DNA of 64,000 nt from Bin87 sp965220105 (GTDB taxonomy: Bacteria > Chloroflexota > Dehalococcoidia > Lucifugimonadales > UBA3495). The stretch lies in assembly GCA_965220105.1 (NCBI GenBank), contig OZ244811.1, forward strand, positions 806,001 to 870,000. The letters are read 5' to 3'. The notes below the pieces were generated by a model, which ran no database searches, had not been told where the DNA came from, and saw nothing but the letters and a program-made list of their open reading frames with translations. Position 1 is the first letter of the stretch. The number at the start of each line of letters is the position of its first letter. Positions 36,307-45,651 of this stretch are shown one piece after another. The translations under genes were made by a program, and so were the position numbers.

Positions 36307-36837
36307 ATGATTATCGCCGTGATTGGCAACTTTGACCCCCCGCCGCACATTTACGCGCTGGCTGAGGAGGTTGGGCGAGAATTGGGGCGCCGTGGCGTGA
36401 GTCTGGTATGCGGTGGTTTGACCGGAGTCATGGAGGCGGTGTGCAAGGGCGCCAAATCGGAGGGCGGTACGACCATTGGCATTTTGCCGGGCGGTTCTCC
36501 GGCCACGGCCAACGAATACGTCGACATCCCGGTTGCCACCAATATGGGATACGCCCGAAACGTTGCCGTGGTCAGCACGGGTCGGGCGGTCATCGCCGTT
36601 GGCGGCGCTTTCGGCACCCTTTCCGAGATTGCCTATGCGTTGAGTTACGGCATCCCGGTGATTTCGCTGAACAGCTGGCCGCTGACACTGCGCGGTGACG
36701 GACACCCGGTCGGTGACGGATACATCGTGGCCGATGACCCAGCGGACGCCGTGAAAAAAGCCATCGCCGCTGCCGAGGCCCGCACCGCCGACACTGCCAC
36801 CGTGGCATTTTCCGAACCCATAACGAGAGAAGCCTGA
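36307..36837 (+). CDS. LOG-family / TIGR00725-like protein (176 aa)
   Basis: Rossmann-like fold of the lysine-decarboxylase-like (LOG) superfamily: VIGN at the first strand, LVCGGLTGVMEAVCKGA, GILPGG, and the phosphate loop VGGAFGTLSEIAYAL in place of PGGxGTxxE. Some members hydrolyse nucleotide 5'-monophosphates; others bind molybdenum cofactor. The start is ATG at 36307 after AGGAG. Its stop overlaps the enolase start by one base (TGATG), so the two are coupled. Confidence 0.8.
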   Translation: MIIAVIGNFDPPPHIYALAEEVGRELGRRGVSLVCGGLTGVMEAVCKGAKSEGGTTIGILPGGSPATANEYVDIPVATNMGYARNVAVVSTGRAVIAVGGAFGTLSEIAYALSYGIPVISLNSWPLTLRGDGHPVGDGYIVADDPADAVKKAIAAAEARTADTATVAFSEPITREA

Positions 36838-38144
36838 TGGATGATGCTACGATTGCCGCCGTCGACGGACGGGAGGCGCTGGACTCCCGGGGCAACCCCA
36901 CCGTTGAGGCCGAGGTAACCCTCTCCGACGGCAGCGTTGGTCTGGCCCTGGTTCCGTCGGGCGCCAGCACCGGCAGCTACGAGGCGCTGGAGCTGCGCGA
37001 CGGCGACGCCGCCCGGTTCGGTGGCAACGGTACCCTGAAGGCCGTCGCCAATATCGCCAATCACATCACTCCCGACCTGGTTGGAACGTCTCCATTCGAC
37101 CAGGCCGCCGTGGATTCCCGGCTGCGCGCCCTGGACGGCACCGACGACAAGAGCGGTCTCGGCGCCAACGCCGTCCTGGCAGTGTCAATGGCTACGGCGC
37201 GGGCCGCTGCGGTATCAGCTAACGGCGGGGCCCTGTGGCGGTACCTCGCCGGCGGAAGGGAGGTCTCGTTGCCGGTGCCTTTGCTTAACATCCTCAACGG
37301 AGGCCGCCACGCCACCAACTCCGCCGACGTGCAGGAGTTCATGGTTGCCCCGGTCGGGTTCGACCGCTTCGCCGACGCCCTGCGCGCCGGCGTGGAAACC
37401 TACCAGTCGCTGAAGGCCATCCTGCGGAGCGGCGGACACAACCTGAACGTGGGCGACGAGGGCGGTTTTGCGCCCACTCTGCCCACCAACCGCGACGCCA
37501 TCGAAGTGGTGCTGCGGGCCATCGAATCCGCTGGATACGAACCCGGTCGCCAGGTTTACATTGCGCTGGACGTGGCCGCATCGGAACTATGGAATGCCGA
37601 CACCGAGCGGTACGACCTGGAGCGGGAGGGAACTTCCCTGACCGCCGACGAACTGGTGGATCTGTACGCCGGCTGGTGTGCCGAGTATCCCATCATCAGC
37701 ATCGAAGACGGGTTGTTCGAGGACGACTGGAAGGGCTGGACGGCGCTAACCTCCCGGTTGGGCAAGCAGGTCCAGCTGGTGGGCGATGACCTGCTGGTGA
37801 CCAACATTTCCCGCCTGCGTCGCGGCATCGACTCCTCGGCCGGCAACGCCATCCTGCTCAAACCCAACCAGATCGGCACCCTCTCGCAGACGGCGGAAGC
37901 CCTCGCCATGGCTCGGGAAGCCGGCTGGACGGCGGTGATGAGCCACCGCTCCGGCGAAACCGAGGACACCACCATCGCCGACCTGGCGGTGGCCTGGAAC
38001 GTCGGTCAAATCAAGACCGGTGCGCCGGCCCGCTCTGAGCGGGTGGCCAAATACAATCGCCTGCTGAGGATTGAGGCGGAGCTGGGTGCCAACAGCCGTT
38101 ACGCCGGAAGGTCTCCCTACGCCGGGCTCGGTCGGTCGATGTAA
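36837..38144 (+). CDS. eno: Enolase (435 aa)
   Basis: Converts 2-phosphoglycerate to phosphoenolpyruvate in glycolysis. Motifs are ALDSRGNPTVEAEV, NGGRHATNSADVQEFM, the metal-binding SIEDGLFEDDWKGW, VGDDLLVTN, LLKPNQIGT with catalytic Lys, and SHRSGETEDTTIADLAV. Length is normal. Coupled to the upstream LOG-like gene and followed by GAPDH, which has its own promoter. Confidence 0.96.
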   Translation: MDDATIAAVDGREALDSRGNPTVEAEVTLSDGSVGLALVPSGASTGSYEALELRDGDAARFGGNGTLKAVANIANHITPDLVGTSPFDQAAVDSRLRALDGTDDKSGLGANAVLAVSMATARAAAVSANGGALWRYLAGGREVSLPVPLLNILNGGRHATNSADVQEFMVAPVGFDRFADALRAGVETYQSLKAILRSGGHNLNVGDEGGFAPTLPTNRDAIEVVLRAIESAGYEPGRQVYIALDVAASELWNADTERYDLEREGTSLTADELVDLYAGWCAEYPIISIEDGLFEDDWKGWTALTSRLGKQVQLVGDDLLVTNISRLRRGIDSSAGNAILLKPNQIGTLSQTAEALAMAREAGWTAVMSHRSGETEDTTIADLAVAWNVGQIKTGAPARSERVAKYNRLLRIEAELGANSRYAGRSPYAGLGRSM

Positions 38145-38184
38145 CGGAAAAGTTAACGATTTGCGCCCAATCGCCCCCGACGGA

Positions 38185-38193
38185 TGATATAAT
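38185..38193 (+). promoter_or_regulatory. Extended -10 promoter upstream of GAPDH
   Basis: TGATATAAT is a perfect extended -10; no good -35 at 17 bases. The leader to the start codon at 38302 is about 100 bases. Confidence 0.5.
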
Positions 38194-38301
38194 CGCCGTC
38201 GCCGGGCATGTCAATTCGGCTGATTGGCCAGTTCCCGACACTGCGTATTTCGGGCCGTTTCGACTTCCATATCCAACACTATTGACGGGAGGGACACCGG
38301 G

Positions 38302-39321
38302 ATGGTGACGCGCATTGGTATCAACGGTTTCGGTCGCATCGGGCGCCTGGTGGCCCGGGCGGCATTGTCCCATACTTATCACGACCGCCTGGACCTGGTC
38401 GCGGTCAATGGGCGCGGCGACACGGAAACCGCCGCCCACCTGTTCAAATACGACAGCACCTACGGGCCTTATGTAGGGACGGTCGGCTCCGACAACGGCA
38501 ACCTGGTCATCGACGGCAAAACGATCCGCATGTTCCAAGAGGACGAACCCGCTAACATCCCCTGGTCGGAAATGGGCGTGGACATCGTCGTGGAGTGCAC
38601 CGGAAGGTTCACCGACGCCGCCCAGGCTGTGGCCCACATCGAGAGCGGCGGAGCCGACAAGGTGATCATCTCGGCGCCGGCCCGGGGAGCCGACGCCACC
38701 ATAGTCCTCGGAGTCAACGACGAGGTGTATAACGGCGGCGAGCATCGGGTGATTTCCAACGCCTCCTGCACCACCAACTGTTTCGCCCCCATGGTCAAGG
38801 TGCTCCACGATGCCTTCGGTGTGGAGCGCGGCTTGATGTCCACCATCCACGCCTACACCAACGACCAGAGCATCCTGGACCGCAACCACCGGGACCTGCG
38901 ACGGGCCCGGGCAGCGGCCCAGAACATCATCCCCACCAGCACCGGCGCGGCCCGCTCCGTCGGCGTGGTGTTGCCCGAACTGGAAGGCAAGCTGCACGGG
39001 ATCGCCTACCGCATCCCCACCTCGGTGGGTTCCGCCACCGATTTCGTCGCCGACCTGAAACAGTCGGTCACCAGGGACGACGTGAACGAAGCGTTCAAGG
39101 CCGCCGCCGCCGGGCCCATGAAGGGCATCCTGGAATATACCGAAGACCCCATCGTCAGCTCGGACATCCGCGGCAACACCCACAGCTGCATCCTCGACGG
39201 TTTGAGCACCATGGTGCTGGACAACAGCATGGTCAAGGTGCTGGGCTGGTACGATAACGAATGGGGCTACTCTTGCCGCACCGCTGATCTGTGCTGCGTG
39301 GTGGGCGGCCAAGGCGGCTGA
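38302..39321 (+). CDS. gap: Glyceraldehyde-3-phosphate dehydrogenase, type I (339 aa)
   Basis: Oxidises and phosphorylates glyceraldehyde-3-phosphate. N-terminal IGINGFGRIGRLVARA, catalytic Cys156 in SNASCTTNC, His183 in TIHAYTNDQ and C-terminal WYDNEWGYSCR are visible. The residue that selects NAD (Asp in VxxIND of most type I enzymes) is Gly37 here, followed by Arg (VAVNGRGD), which points to NADP use or relaxed specificity. The start is ATG at 38302 after GGGAGGG. Downstream gene overlaps its end. Confidence 0.93.
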   Translation: MVTRIGINGFGRIGRLVARAALSHTYHDRLDLVAVNGRGDTETAAHLFKYDSTYGPYVGTVGSDNGNLVIDGKTIRMFQEDEPANIPWSEMGVDIVVECTGRFTDAAQAVAHIESGGADKVIISAPARGADATIVLGVNDEVYNGGEHRVISNASCTTNCFAPMVKVLHDAFGVERGLMSTIHAYTNDQSILDRNHRDLRRARAAAQNIIPTSTGAARSVGVVLPELEGKLHGIAYRIPTSVGSATDFVADLKQSVTRDDVNEAFKAAAAGPMKGILEYTEDPIVSSDIRGNTHSCILDGLSTMVLDNSMVKVLGWYDNEWGYSCRTADLCCVVGGQGG

Positions 39322-42300
39322 CCAACTTGCCCGCGCTCTCGTCGGGTTTTCCGGCCCCCCTGCGCAGGCTGTGGGGGCCGAATTCGCTGTTAATCGCGCT
39401 GCTCCTGACCGCGCTGCTGTTCCGTCTCTATGGTATCGATTGGGACGACGGCCACGGCTTCCATCCCGACGAGCGCTCGTTCTACCTGCGGGCCGACGAT
39501 ATGTTCCGCACCCTGGTCAAAGCGCCCGGACACGAGCGTTGGCTGGCGGAGTGGCCCGCCATGGAGCCCGGCCTGCCCAACTTCCGGACGGCGTGGTCCG
39601 CCGAGCGCAGCCCCCTCAATCCCCACTGGTTCCCCCTGGGCAGCGCGCTCATCTATGCCCTGGTGCTGGTGCGTTCGGTCGCCGAGCTGTTCACCGACTG
39701 GGGCGCTATGGACCTGCGCTTCGTCGGGCGTACGCTGGCGGCCCTGGCCGACGTGGGCTCGGTCGCCCTGATCTACCGCATCGGCCGGCGCGTGTACGGC
39801 CGCTGGACCGGGCTGCTGGCGGCGGCCCTGGTGACTTTTGCCGTCATCCACATCCAGCACGCCCACTTCTACCGACCGGAGCCGTTCACCGTCCTCACGT
39901 CACTGGCGGCATTGTGGGCCATGCTGCGCTTCATCGACCGGGGGCGCGCCCGGGATGCAGCGTTGCTGGGCGCTTTGGTCGGGCTGGCGATGGCCCCCAA
40001 GATATCGGTTGCGCCGATCCTGGCGCCCCTGGCGCTGTCCTTCCTGTGGGTGGCCAAGGACCGGGCCGGCGGCAGCTGGTCCCAATTCACGGTTCCCGCC
40101 GCCGTTCGCATCCTCCCCCTGGCCCTGCTGGCCGGTGCGACCGCCCTGGCGGCCTTCTTCATCACCACACCATACGCCCTGCTGGACTTCGGCGCCTTCA
40201 TCGATGATATCCGGCAACAGACGGCCATGGCCCGCGACGCCTGGGTCTTCCCCTTCGCCCGCCAGTACATCGACACGCCGCAATTCGCGTACCAGATTCG
40301 CCAGGTCGCCGTTTGGGGAGTCGGGTGGCCCCTGGGGATTGCCCTGTGGCTGTCGGCCCCGTTCACGGCCTGGTTGGCGTGGCGGGGCGGGTTGGCGCAG
40401 CGGGCCGACCTGCTGTTGCTCGCGTGGGCCGTTCCCGGGTTCGTGTTCCTGGAGCTCTTCGAGGTCAAGTTCCTGCGCTACGTCTTTCCCCTGGCGCCCT
40501 TCTATCTCCTGATGACCGCCCGCATGTTGAGCGCGACAGTCGATTGGGCGCGCCAACGACGTATTCGACCACCCGTTGCGGCCAGATTGCAGCCGCATGA
40601 CGCCCCCTTTTCGGAGGAATGGCACGCCACGCCGCCAACTGTGGGCGACGACGTGATATTTGACGAACCCCTGGCCGGTGATGCCCCGTTTTCGGAAGAA
40701 TGGCACGCTACGCCGCCCCTGGCCGGCGCTGTTACGCCATCAGTGGCAGCGTCGGCGACGCCGCCTCCAGCCGCCGGACTCAAACCGTTCGCAGGTCTGC
40801 AACCTGTGCTCGACCGTTGGGCCTTCCCGGTCAGCGTTGCGGCGCTGGTGGTCGTCATCGCCGGAACGGTGCTCTACGCCATCGCGTTTGTGGGCGTCTA
40901 CTCCCGCCAGCATACCGCCGTGTCGGCATCGGAATGGATAAACGCCAATGCGCCGCTGGGATCACGGATCATCAACGGCGGCTCCTTTTGGGATGAGCGC
41001 GTGCCCGATCTGGGGCGGTACGACGTTTGGACTTTCCCCGCTTACCATCCGGACACGGACGTTACCAAGATGCGGGAGCTGGTCGAGCGGCTGTCCAGCA
41101 GCGACTACGTGGTGTTTTATTCAAACCGGGCGTACGGAGCCGTGACCCGGTTACCCGACCGGTATCCCCAGAGCGCTGCTTTCTACCGGCAACTGTTCGC
41201 TGGCGAGCTCGGCTACCGCCTGGAACGCGCATTCGTCTCCTATCCTAGCCTGGCCGGCGTATCGTTCCGCGACGACCCCTACGACCGGGCTGGCTTGCAA
41301 CCACCGCCATTGACGAGCCCGGACGCTGACGATGGACGTCCGTCGGGGTTGGTCGTCAACCTGGGTTACGCTGATGAGAACGTGGTGGGTTACGACCATC
41401 CCCAAGTGTTACTGTTCCGCAATGTAGAACGCTTGCCAGCGGAGGTATTGTCCGAGCGTATCCTGACCGGCGAGCAATCCGACGCCACGGTAGCGCCCTT
41501 GATGTTCGGCCCGGAACAGTTGGCGCGCCAGCGTGAAGGGGGTACCTGGTCGGAGGTGTTCAATCGAAACGGCTGGCCGGCCCGGGTTCCCGGGCTGGCC
41601 TGGCTGCTGGTGGTCGAACTGATCTGCCTGGTCGCCTTCCCGTTGACGTGGTGGTTGATGCGGCCTCTGCCCGACCGGGGCATCCTGTTCGCCCGCGCCG
41701 CCGGACTGTTGCTGGTGGCCTGGGTAGCCTGGATGCTGACGAGCTCCGGCTGGCTGCAATTTTCATCGGGGACGGTCTGGCTGGCCCTGGCCATCGTCGC
41801 CGTCCCGTCGTCAACGGTTTTGTGGATGCAGTGGAGGGCGATGCTCCGCTGGCTGCGGGACCGCTGGAAACTGGTGGCGACCGCCGAAGGGCTGTTCTTG
41901 CTGGCGTTCGTCGGATTTCTGCTGATCCGGGCGGCCAACCCCGACCTGTGGCATCCCTGGCGGGGGGGTGAAAAGCCTATGGAATTGGCCTACTTCACCG
42001 CCGTCGCGCGCTCGTCGGTGTTGCCGCCGTACGATCCCTGGTTCGCCGGCGGCTACCTGAACTACTACTACTGGGGTTATTTCATCCTGTCGGCGCCGCT
42101 GCGGATCACGGGGATTCCACCGACCACGGCCTTCAACCTGGCCGTTCCCCTGCTCTTCGCGATTACCGCCACCGGCGCCGGCTCGCTCGTGTACAACCTG
42201 GTGGCGTCGACCCGAAACCCGGGCGAAGGCTCGCCATCGTCACCGGCTGCGGACCACCCTGCCGGCCGGTGGCTTCGGCTACGCAGCGGTGCGTTAGCGG

Positions 42301-44015
42301 CGGGAGTCGGCGCCGCGCTGATGGCCACCGTCGCCGGCAATCTCGATGGGGTCGTGCAACTGGTGGAATTGGGCCGCGCCCGCGCCGAGGGTGTGGCGGT
42401 CACCCTGGCCAACTTCGATTTCTGGCGCAGCAGCCGGGCTATCCCGGTGCTGGACGAGTTCCAACCATCCCGGCTGACGCCCTGGATCGACGAGCGCAAC
42501 TGGGTTGAGACGGGTTTCCACATCACCGAATTCCCTTTCTTCACCTTTCTGTTCGCGGATTTGCACGCCCACATGATGACCATGCCGTTCGCGCTGCTGG
42601 CCCTCGCCCTGGGGTTCGGCTTGTTGCTGGGTCTCGGCAGGCTGCGCGGGTGGCGTAACCCGTGGCCGTGGCTGTGCGTGTCCCTCCTCGGTCTGACGGT
42701 GGGCAGTCTGTGGACGATCAACTCCTGGGAATACCCGGCCTATGCCCTCCTCATGGTCGGGGTTTGCATCGCGGCGGCTTGGTTTATTCCTGGATCGGTC
42801 AGGAACCGGGTGACCACTGGCGTCGCCCTGTCAGCCTTGGCCGTTGCGATCAGCTACGTTGCCTTCCTGCCCTTCCACGCCGCAACCGAAACTTTCGGCG
42901 CCGGCATCGAGGCCACTCGCTGGCGCACGCCGTTGACCAATTTCCTGCTGATTCACGCCCTCCTGTTGCTGGGGGCGGCGTCCCTGCTGGTGGCCGCCTT
43001 GCCATCCGCCGTTGCGCCCCTGGTCGGCCGTTGGCGCGGCGGCGCGCCGTTGACCGCAGTACAGCAATGGATGGTGGCGGCGGTTGCGCTGGGCGTGCTG
43101 TTGGCTTTCTACATGCTGGCCGCCGGGTTCACCACCGCCGGCGTGCTGACCGTGATGCTCGCCCTGTCGGGCTGGGCGCTGCTGGCGGCAATGCTGGCTC
43201 CCCATCCCCGCTACGGACGCCCCGACGTGATGGCGCTGGGCATGTTGTCCCTGGCCCTGGCAGTCGGCATCGGCGTCGAGTTCCTGCGCGTCGAGGGCGA
43301 TATCGCTAGGATGAACACCCTGTTCAAATACTACCTGGTGACGTGGCTGTTGTACGCCGCCGTGGCCAGCTACGGATTCTGGCGCATCTGGAACGCGTCG
43401 GCGGGTTACCGGCTCGGTCTGCGACGGGGAATTCGCTGGGGCGGCGCCGGTGCGGTCGCTATCGTCGCCGCCGGCGTGCTGGTATACCCGGCGTTGGCAA
43501 CCCCCGTCCGCATCAGCGACCGGTTCGGCGAAACCCCGCTGACGCTGAACGGAGCGGCGTGGATGCCGGCCGCCGTGCATTGGGAGAGGGAGACGCCCAT
43601 CGAACTGCGGTGGGACGCGGAAGCGATCCGTTGGCTGCAGGATAACGCCCGCGGAACGCCGGTGGTTCTCGAAGCCCACGGCGACCAGTACCGTTGGAAT
43701 GGCCGCATTTCCGTCTACACCGGCCTCCCCACCGTGTTGGGATGGCCCTGGCACCAGATTCAGCAGCGCAACGATCGGGATGCCGTGGCTCGCCGGGCCG
43801 CCGACATCGTCCGGATCTACGACACCCCGGACAACGCCCGGGCCTGGCATCTGTTGGCAAAGTATGAGGTAACATATATCGTGATAGGTGACCTTGAACG
43901 CATCTATTACCGTCCGGAGGGAATCGCCAAATTCGAAGCGATGGCGGCCACCGGCGTTATCGAACTCGTTTTTGCCAACGAAGGCACCCGCATTTACCAG
44001 GTAGTTGAGCGCTAA
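39291..44015 (+). CDS. Giant membrane protein: PMT-type glycosyltransferase fused to DUF2298 'YYY' domain (1574 aa)
   Basis: Residues about 30-560 resemble ArnT/PMT (GT39/GT83) polyprenyl-phosphate-sugar transferases, with the acidic first loop DGHGFHPDERSF and many membrane helices. Residues about 740-1574 match the Chloroflexi/archaeal DUF2298 family, including WFAGGYLNYYYWGYF (about 918-929). A soluble linker holds a near repeat, APFSEEWHATPP, near residues 438 and 466. It probably glycosylates a surface polymer from a lipid-linked donor. GTG at 39291 overlaps GAPDH by 31 bases; TTG at 39327 avoids the overlap. The length is near the sum of both families. Confidence 0.85.
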   Translation: MLRGGRPRRLTNLPALSSGFPAPLRRLWGPNSLLIALLLTALLFRLYGIDWDDGHGFHPDERSFYLRADDMFRTLVKAPGHERWLAEWPAMEPGLPNFRTAWSAERSPLNPHWFPLGSALIYALVLVRSVAELFTDWGAMDLRFVGRTLAALADVGSVALIYRIGRRVYGRWTGLLAAALVTFAVIHIQHAHFYRPEPFTVLTSLAALWAMLRFIDRGRARDAALLGALVGLAMAPKISVAPILAPLALSFLWVAKDRAGGSWSQFTVPAAVRILPLALLAGATALAAFFITTPYALLDFGAFIDDIRQQTAMARDAWVFPFARQYIDTPQFAYQIRQVAVWGVGWPLGIALWLSAPFTAWLAWRGGLAQRADLLLLAWAVPGFVFLELFEVKFLRYVFPLAPFYLLMTARMLSATVDWARQRRIRPPVAARLQPHDAPFSEEWHATPPTVGDDVIFDEPLAGDAPFSEEWHATPPLAGAVTPSVAASATPPPAAGLKPFAGLQPVLDRWAFPVSVAALVVVIAGTVLYAIAFVGVYSRQHTAVSASEWINANAPLGSRIINGGSFWDERVPDLGRYDVWTFPAYHPDTDVTKMRELVERLSSSDYVVFYSNRAYGAVTRLPDRYPQSAAFYRQLFAGELGYRLERAFVSYPSLAGVSFRDDPYDRAGLQPPPLTSPDADDGRPSGLVVNLGYADENVVGYDHPQVLLFRNVERLPAEVLSERILTGEQSDATVAPLMFGPEQLARQREGGTWSEVFNRNGWPARVPGLAWLLVVELICLVAFPLTWWLMRPLPDRGILFARAAGLLLVAWVAWMLTSSGWLQFSSGTVWLALAIVAVPSSTVLWMQWRAMLRWLRDRWKLVATAEGLFLLAFVGFLLIRAANPDLWHPWRGGEKPMELAYFTAVARSSVLPPYDPWFAGGYLNYYYWGYFILSAPLRITGIPPTTAFNLAVPLLFAITATGAGSLVYNLVASTRNPGEGSPSSPAADHPAGRWLRLRSGALAAGVGAALMATVAGNLDGVVQLVELGRARAEGVAVTLANFDFWRSSRAIPVLDEFQPSRLTPWIDERNWVETGFHITEFPFFTFLFADLHAHMMTMPFALLALALGFGLLLGLGRLRGWRNPWPWLCVSLLGLTVGSLWTINSWEYPAYALLMVGVCIAAAWFIPGSVRNRVTTGVALSALAVAISYVAFLPFHAATETFGAGIEATRWRTPLTNFLLIHALLLLGAASLLVAALPSAVAPLVGRWRGGAPLTAVQQWMVAAVALGVLLAFYMLAAGFTTAGVLTVMLALSGWALLAAMLAPHPRYGRPDVMALGMLSLALAVGIGVEFLRVEGDIARMNTLFKYYLVTWLLYAAVASYGFWRIWNASAGYRLGLRRGIRWGGAGAVAIVAAGVLVYPALATPVRISDRFGETPLTLNGAAWMPAAVHWERETPIELRWDAEAIRWLQDNARGTPVVLEAHGDQYRWNGRISVYTGLPTVLGWPWHQIQQRNDRDAVARRAADIVRIYDTPDNARAWHLLAKYEVTYIVIGDLERIYYRPEGIAKFEAMAATGVIELVFANEGTRIYQVVER

Positions 44016-44020
44016 TACCG

Positions 44021-44323
44021 ATGATATATGAAATCGTCCCATTGATTCGCGATATTGCCATCATCGTGATGGCGGTGCTCGTAACCGCCCTCTCGATAAC
44101 CCTGCTGATTATGCTGCGGAAGGTTTATCCGCCGTTGCGCCGGGGTGTCTCCAATTTCGAGATGGCGTCCCAGTTGATGCTGGACGTCGCCTCGCGAGTG
44201 GCCACCATCGTCAGCGTGGGCAGCAATCTGGCCGGCCTGTTCCGCGATATAGTGCAGCGCCTGCGCAATCGGGGCGTCACGGAGGAGGGCCCCCCGGAAT
44301 CGGAAGATATCCAACCTCCATAG
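44021..44323 (+). CDS. Small single-pass membrane protein (100 aa)
   Basis: One membrane helix (about residues 9-32, IAIIVMAVLVTALSITLLIM) is followed by an amphipathic, DUF948-like helical region and an acidic Pro-rich tail. ATG at 44021 lies five bases after the glycosyltransferase stop, so it is co-transcribed and may be its partner. Function unknown. Confidence 0.65.
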   Translation: MIYEIVPLIRDIAIIVMAVLVTALSITLLIMLRKVYPPLRRGVSNFEMASQLMLDVASRVATIVSVGSNLAGLFRDIVQRLRNRGVTEEGPPESEDIQPP

Positions 44324-44520
44324 CTCGGTCGGAAGGGGTTGCGGTGGAGGGCCTTTCCATGGTCCATAGACTCGTTGTTCCGGAGGAGGCCGGCACCCAG
44401 AAATGCCTTAATTGCCGCCACCGGCCCTCTGCCTGACGCCTCTGGATTCCGGCTCAAGACCCGAATGATGGGATAATTGAAAAGCCTTGGGGTGGTGTAG
44501 TGGCGAAGCCAGTTCCATTT
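44324..44520. repeat. Intergenic region with a partial palindromic repeat
   Basis: GACGCCTCTGGATTCCGGCT (44436-44455) matches the right half of the repeat at 26821-26918 (CTCTGGATGCCGGCTCAAG), followed by a divergent GACCCGAATGATGG. The rest of the stretch shows no gene. Confidence 0.4.
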
Positions 44521-44527
44521 GATTGCG

Positions 44528-44536
44528 TGATATAAT
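44528..44536 (+). promoter_or_regulatory. Extended -10 promoter
   Basis: TGATATAAT, identical to the element upstream of GAPDH, lies 32 bases before the start codon at 44568. Confidence 0.5.
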
Positions 44537-44567
44537 CCGGCCAAAATATCAACACCGAGAGATGCAG

Positions 44568-44984
44568 ATGAAAGGCCACATCCTGGAATACTCGGTACAA
44601 ACAAACACGGGTATCATCAGTGGTGAGGATGGCCAACGTTATACTTTTGAGGGTGCAGATTGGCAGAGCGCAGATCCGCCGCGACGTGGTATGGCTGTGG
44701 ACTTTGCACCCAGCGGCGACCGGGCAATTGAGATATATGTGGATGTGGCGCAAGGTGTGCGCCAACCGCCGGCTGGGGAGCGGCCCGGGGTGCGAAACAT
44801 TGGCGTCACATGCCACCAATGCGGTGCGAGCGTAATTCCTCAGGGAGCCATTAACTGGTTGCTTTTCATCATTTTCCTGTTGCTGTGCTGCCCTGCGGCT
44901 GTCATCTATCTCCTGGTACAGTCAGGTAAGCCGCCCACTTGCCCAGTCTGCGGAGGCAGCAGCTTTGAGTACCCCACCGGGTAG
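44568..44984 (+). CDS. Cold-shock-like domain + membrane helix + split zinc ribbon protein (138 aa)
   Basis: Residues 1-60 resemble a cold-shock/OB domain (GHILEYSVQTNTGIISGEDG, RYTFEGADW). Two CxxC pairs (Cys82/85 CHQC and Cys125/128 CPVC) flank a hydrophobic segment at 94-117, so either the ribbon is split across a membrane hairpin or the segment is re-entrant. ATG at 44568 is better spaced from the GAGAG site than ATG at 44562. It overlaps the DUF2085 gene by 20 bases. Function unknown. Confidence 0.65.
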   Translation: MKGHILEYSVQTNTGIISGEDGQRYTFEGADWQSADPPRRGMAVDFAPSGDRAIEIYVDVAQGVRQPPAGERPGVRNIGVTCHQCGASVIPQGAINWLLFIIFLLLCCPAAVIYLLVQSGKPPTCPVCGGSSFEYPTG

Positions 44985-45489
44985 CCGTTGGTCGAATGGG
45001 AGAGGTAGCCGTCTCGCCAAGTTTATACGTCTGGCCTTCACTCACCATACGGACTTGTACATCCATCGCACTATAGGCTTCAGCATGCTGGGCTGGGAAC
45101 AGCGGTTCTGCACCAGGTGCAGCGCCCAATGGTCAGGCGTCGTAGTCTGCGTTGCCGCGGCGCTGGTTGCGCGGCTCGAAATCTCCTTGATACCCTGGTC
45201 GATAGCAGTCGTCCTTTTACCGTTGCCCGCTCTAATCGATTGGGTCACTCAAACATGGGGTATCAGGGAGAGTAGCACTTTGCTCCGACTCGTCACGGGT
45301 GCATTGCTGGGTATAGGCATTGGTCTGGAAATAGTTGCTGCTGCACAACTACAGTGGAGCCGTCTCTTGGTGGGTTTCGTGGTTTTTTGTGGTTATGTTT
45401 TGGCAATTTACCTGTTGTTCAGGATTAGTCCAGCCCGTCCGCATTATCTTTACGACCTGATTGACGAAGCCGCCCGCATTCTCAAATGA
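44965..45489 (+). CDS. DUF2085 membrane protein (174 aa)
   Basis: The motif RFCTRCSAQWSGV (Cys49, Cys52) and IDWVTQTWGIRESSTLLRLVTGALLGIGIG are the DUF2085 signature (C-x-R-C-x-G and D-G-x-T-Q-x-x-G-x-R-E-S). Three to four membrane helices are visible. The start is TTG at 44965, set by GGAGG about eight bases upstream inside the preceding gene, so the two are translationally coupled. Function unknown for the whole family. Confidence 0.75.
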   Translation: MSTPPGSRWSNGRGSRLAKFIRLAFTHHTDLYIHRTIGFSMLGWEQRFCTRCSAQWSGVVVCVAAALVARLEISLIPWSIAVVLLPLPALIDWVTQTWGIRESSTLLRLVTGALLGIGIGLEIVAAAQLQWSRLLVGFVVFCGYVLAIYLLFRISPARPHYLYDLIDEAARILK

Positions 45490-45571
45490 CGACTCCCATG
45501 TCGAATAGCTATGGTCAAATATCTACGGGTACCCGTCAGCCTCATCTCATCCGCCGAGCCCGCCCACGTTT

Positions 45572-45600
45572 TTGACCCGCCGGATTGGTTGCCATATAAT
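45572..45600 (+). promoter_or_regulatory. Sigma70-type promoter for the Gfo/Idh/MocA gene
   Basis: TTGACC (45572-45577), a 17-base spacer and TATAAT (45595-45600) give five of six and six of six matches. It lies inside a longer open frame and so shows that translation starts later, at 45652. Confidence 0.75.
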
Positions 45601-45651
45601 CGGCGTCGCTGCGCCGCCATTGATAATCTCGCCGGCGCCGGAGGTAACACC

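Noticed and set aside
45511..45651. Upstream extension of the Gfo/Idh/MocA ORF
   Set aside because: A near-consensus promoter lies inside it and a GGAGG site precedes the GTG at 45652, where the Rossmann fold begins.
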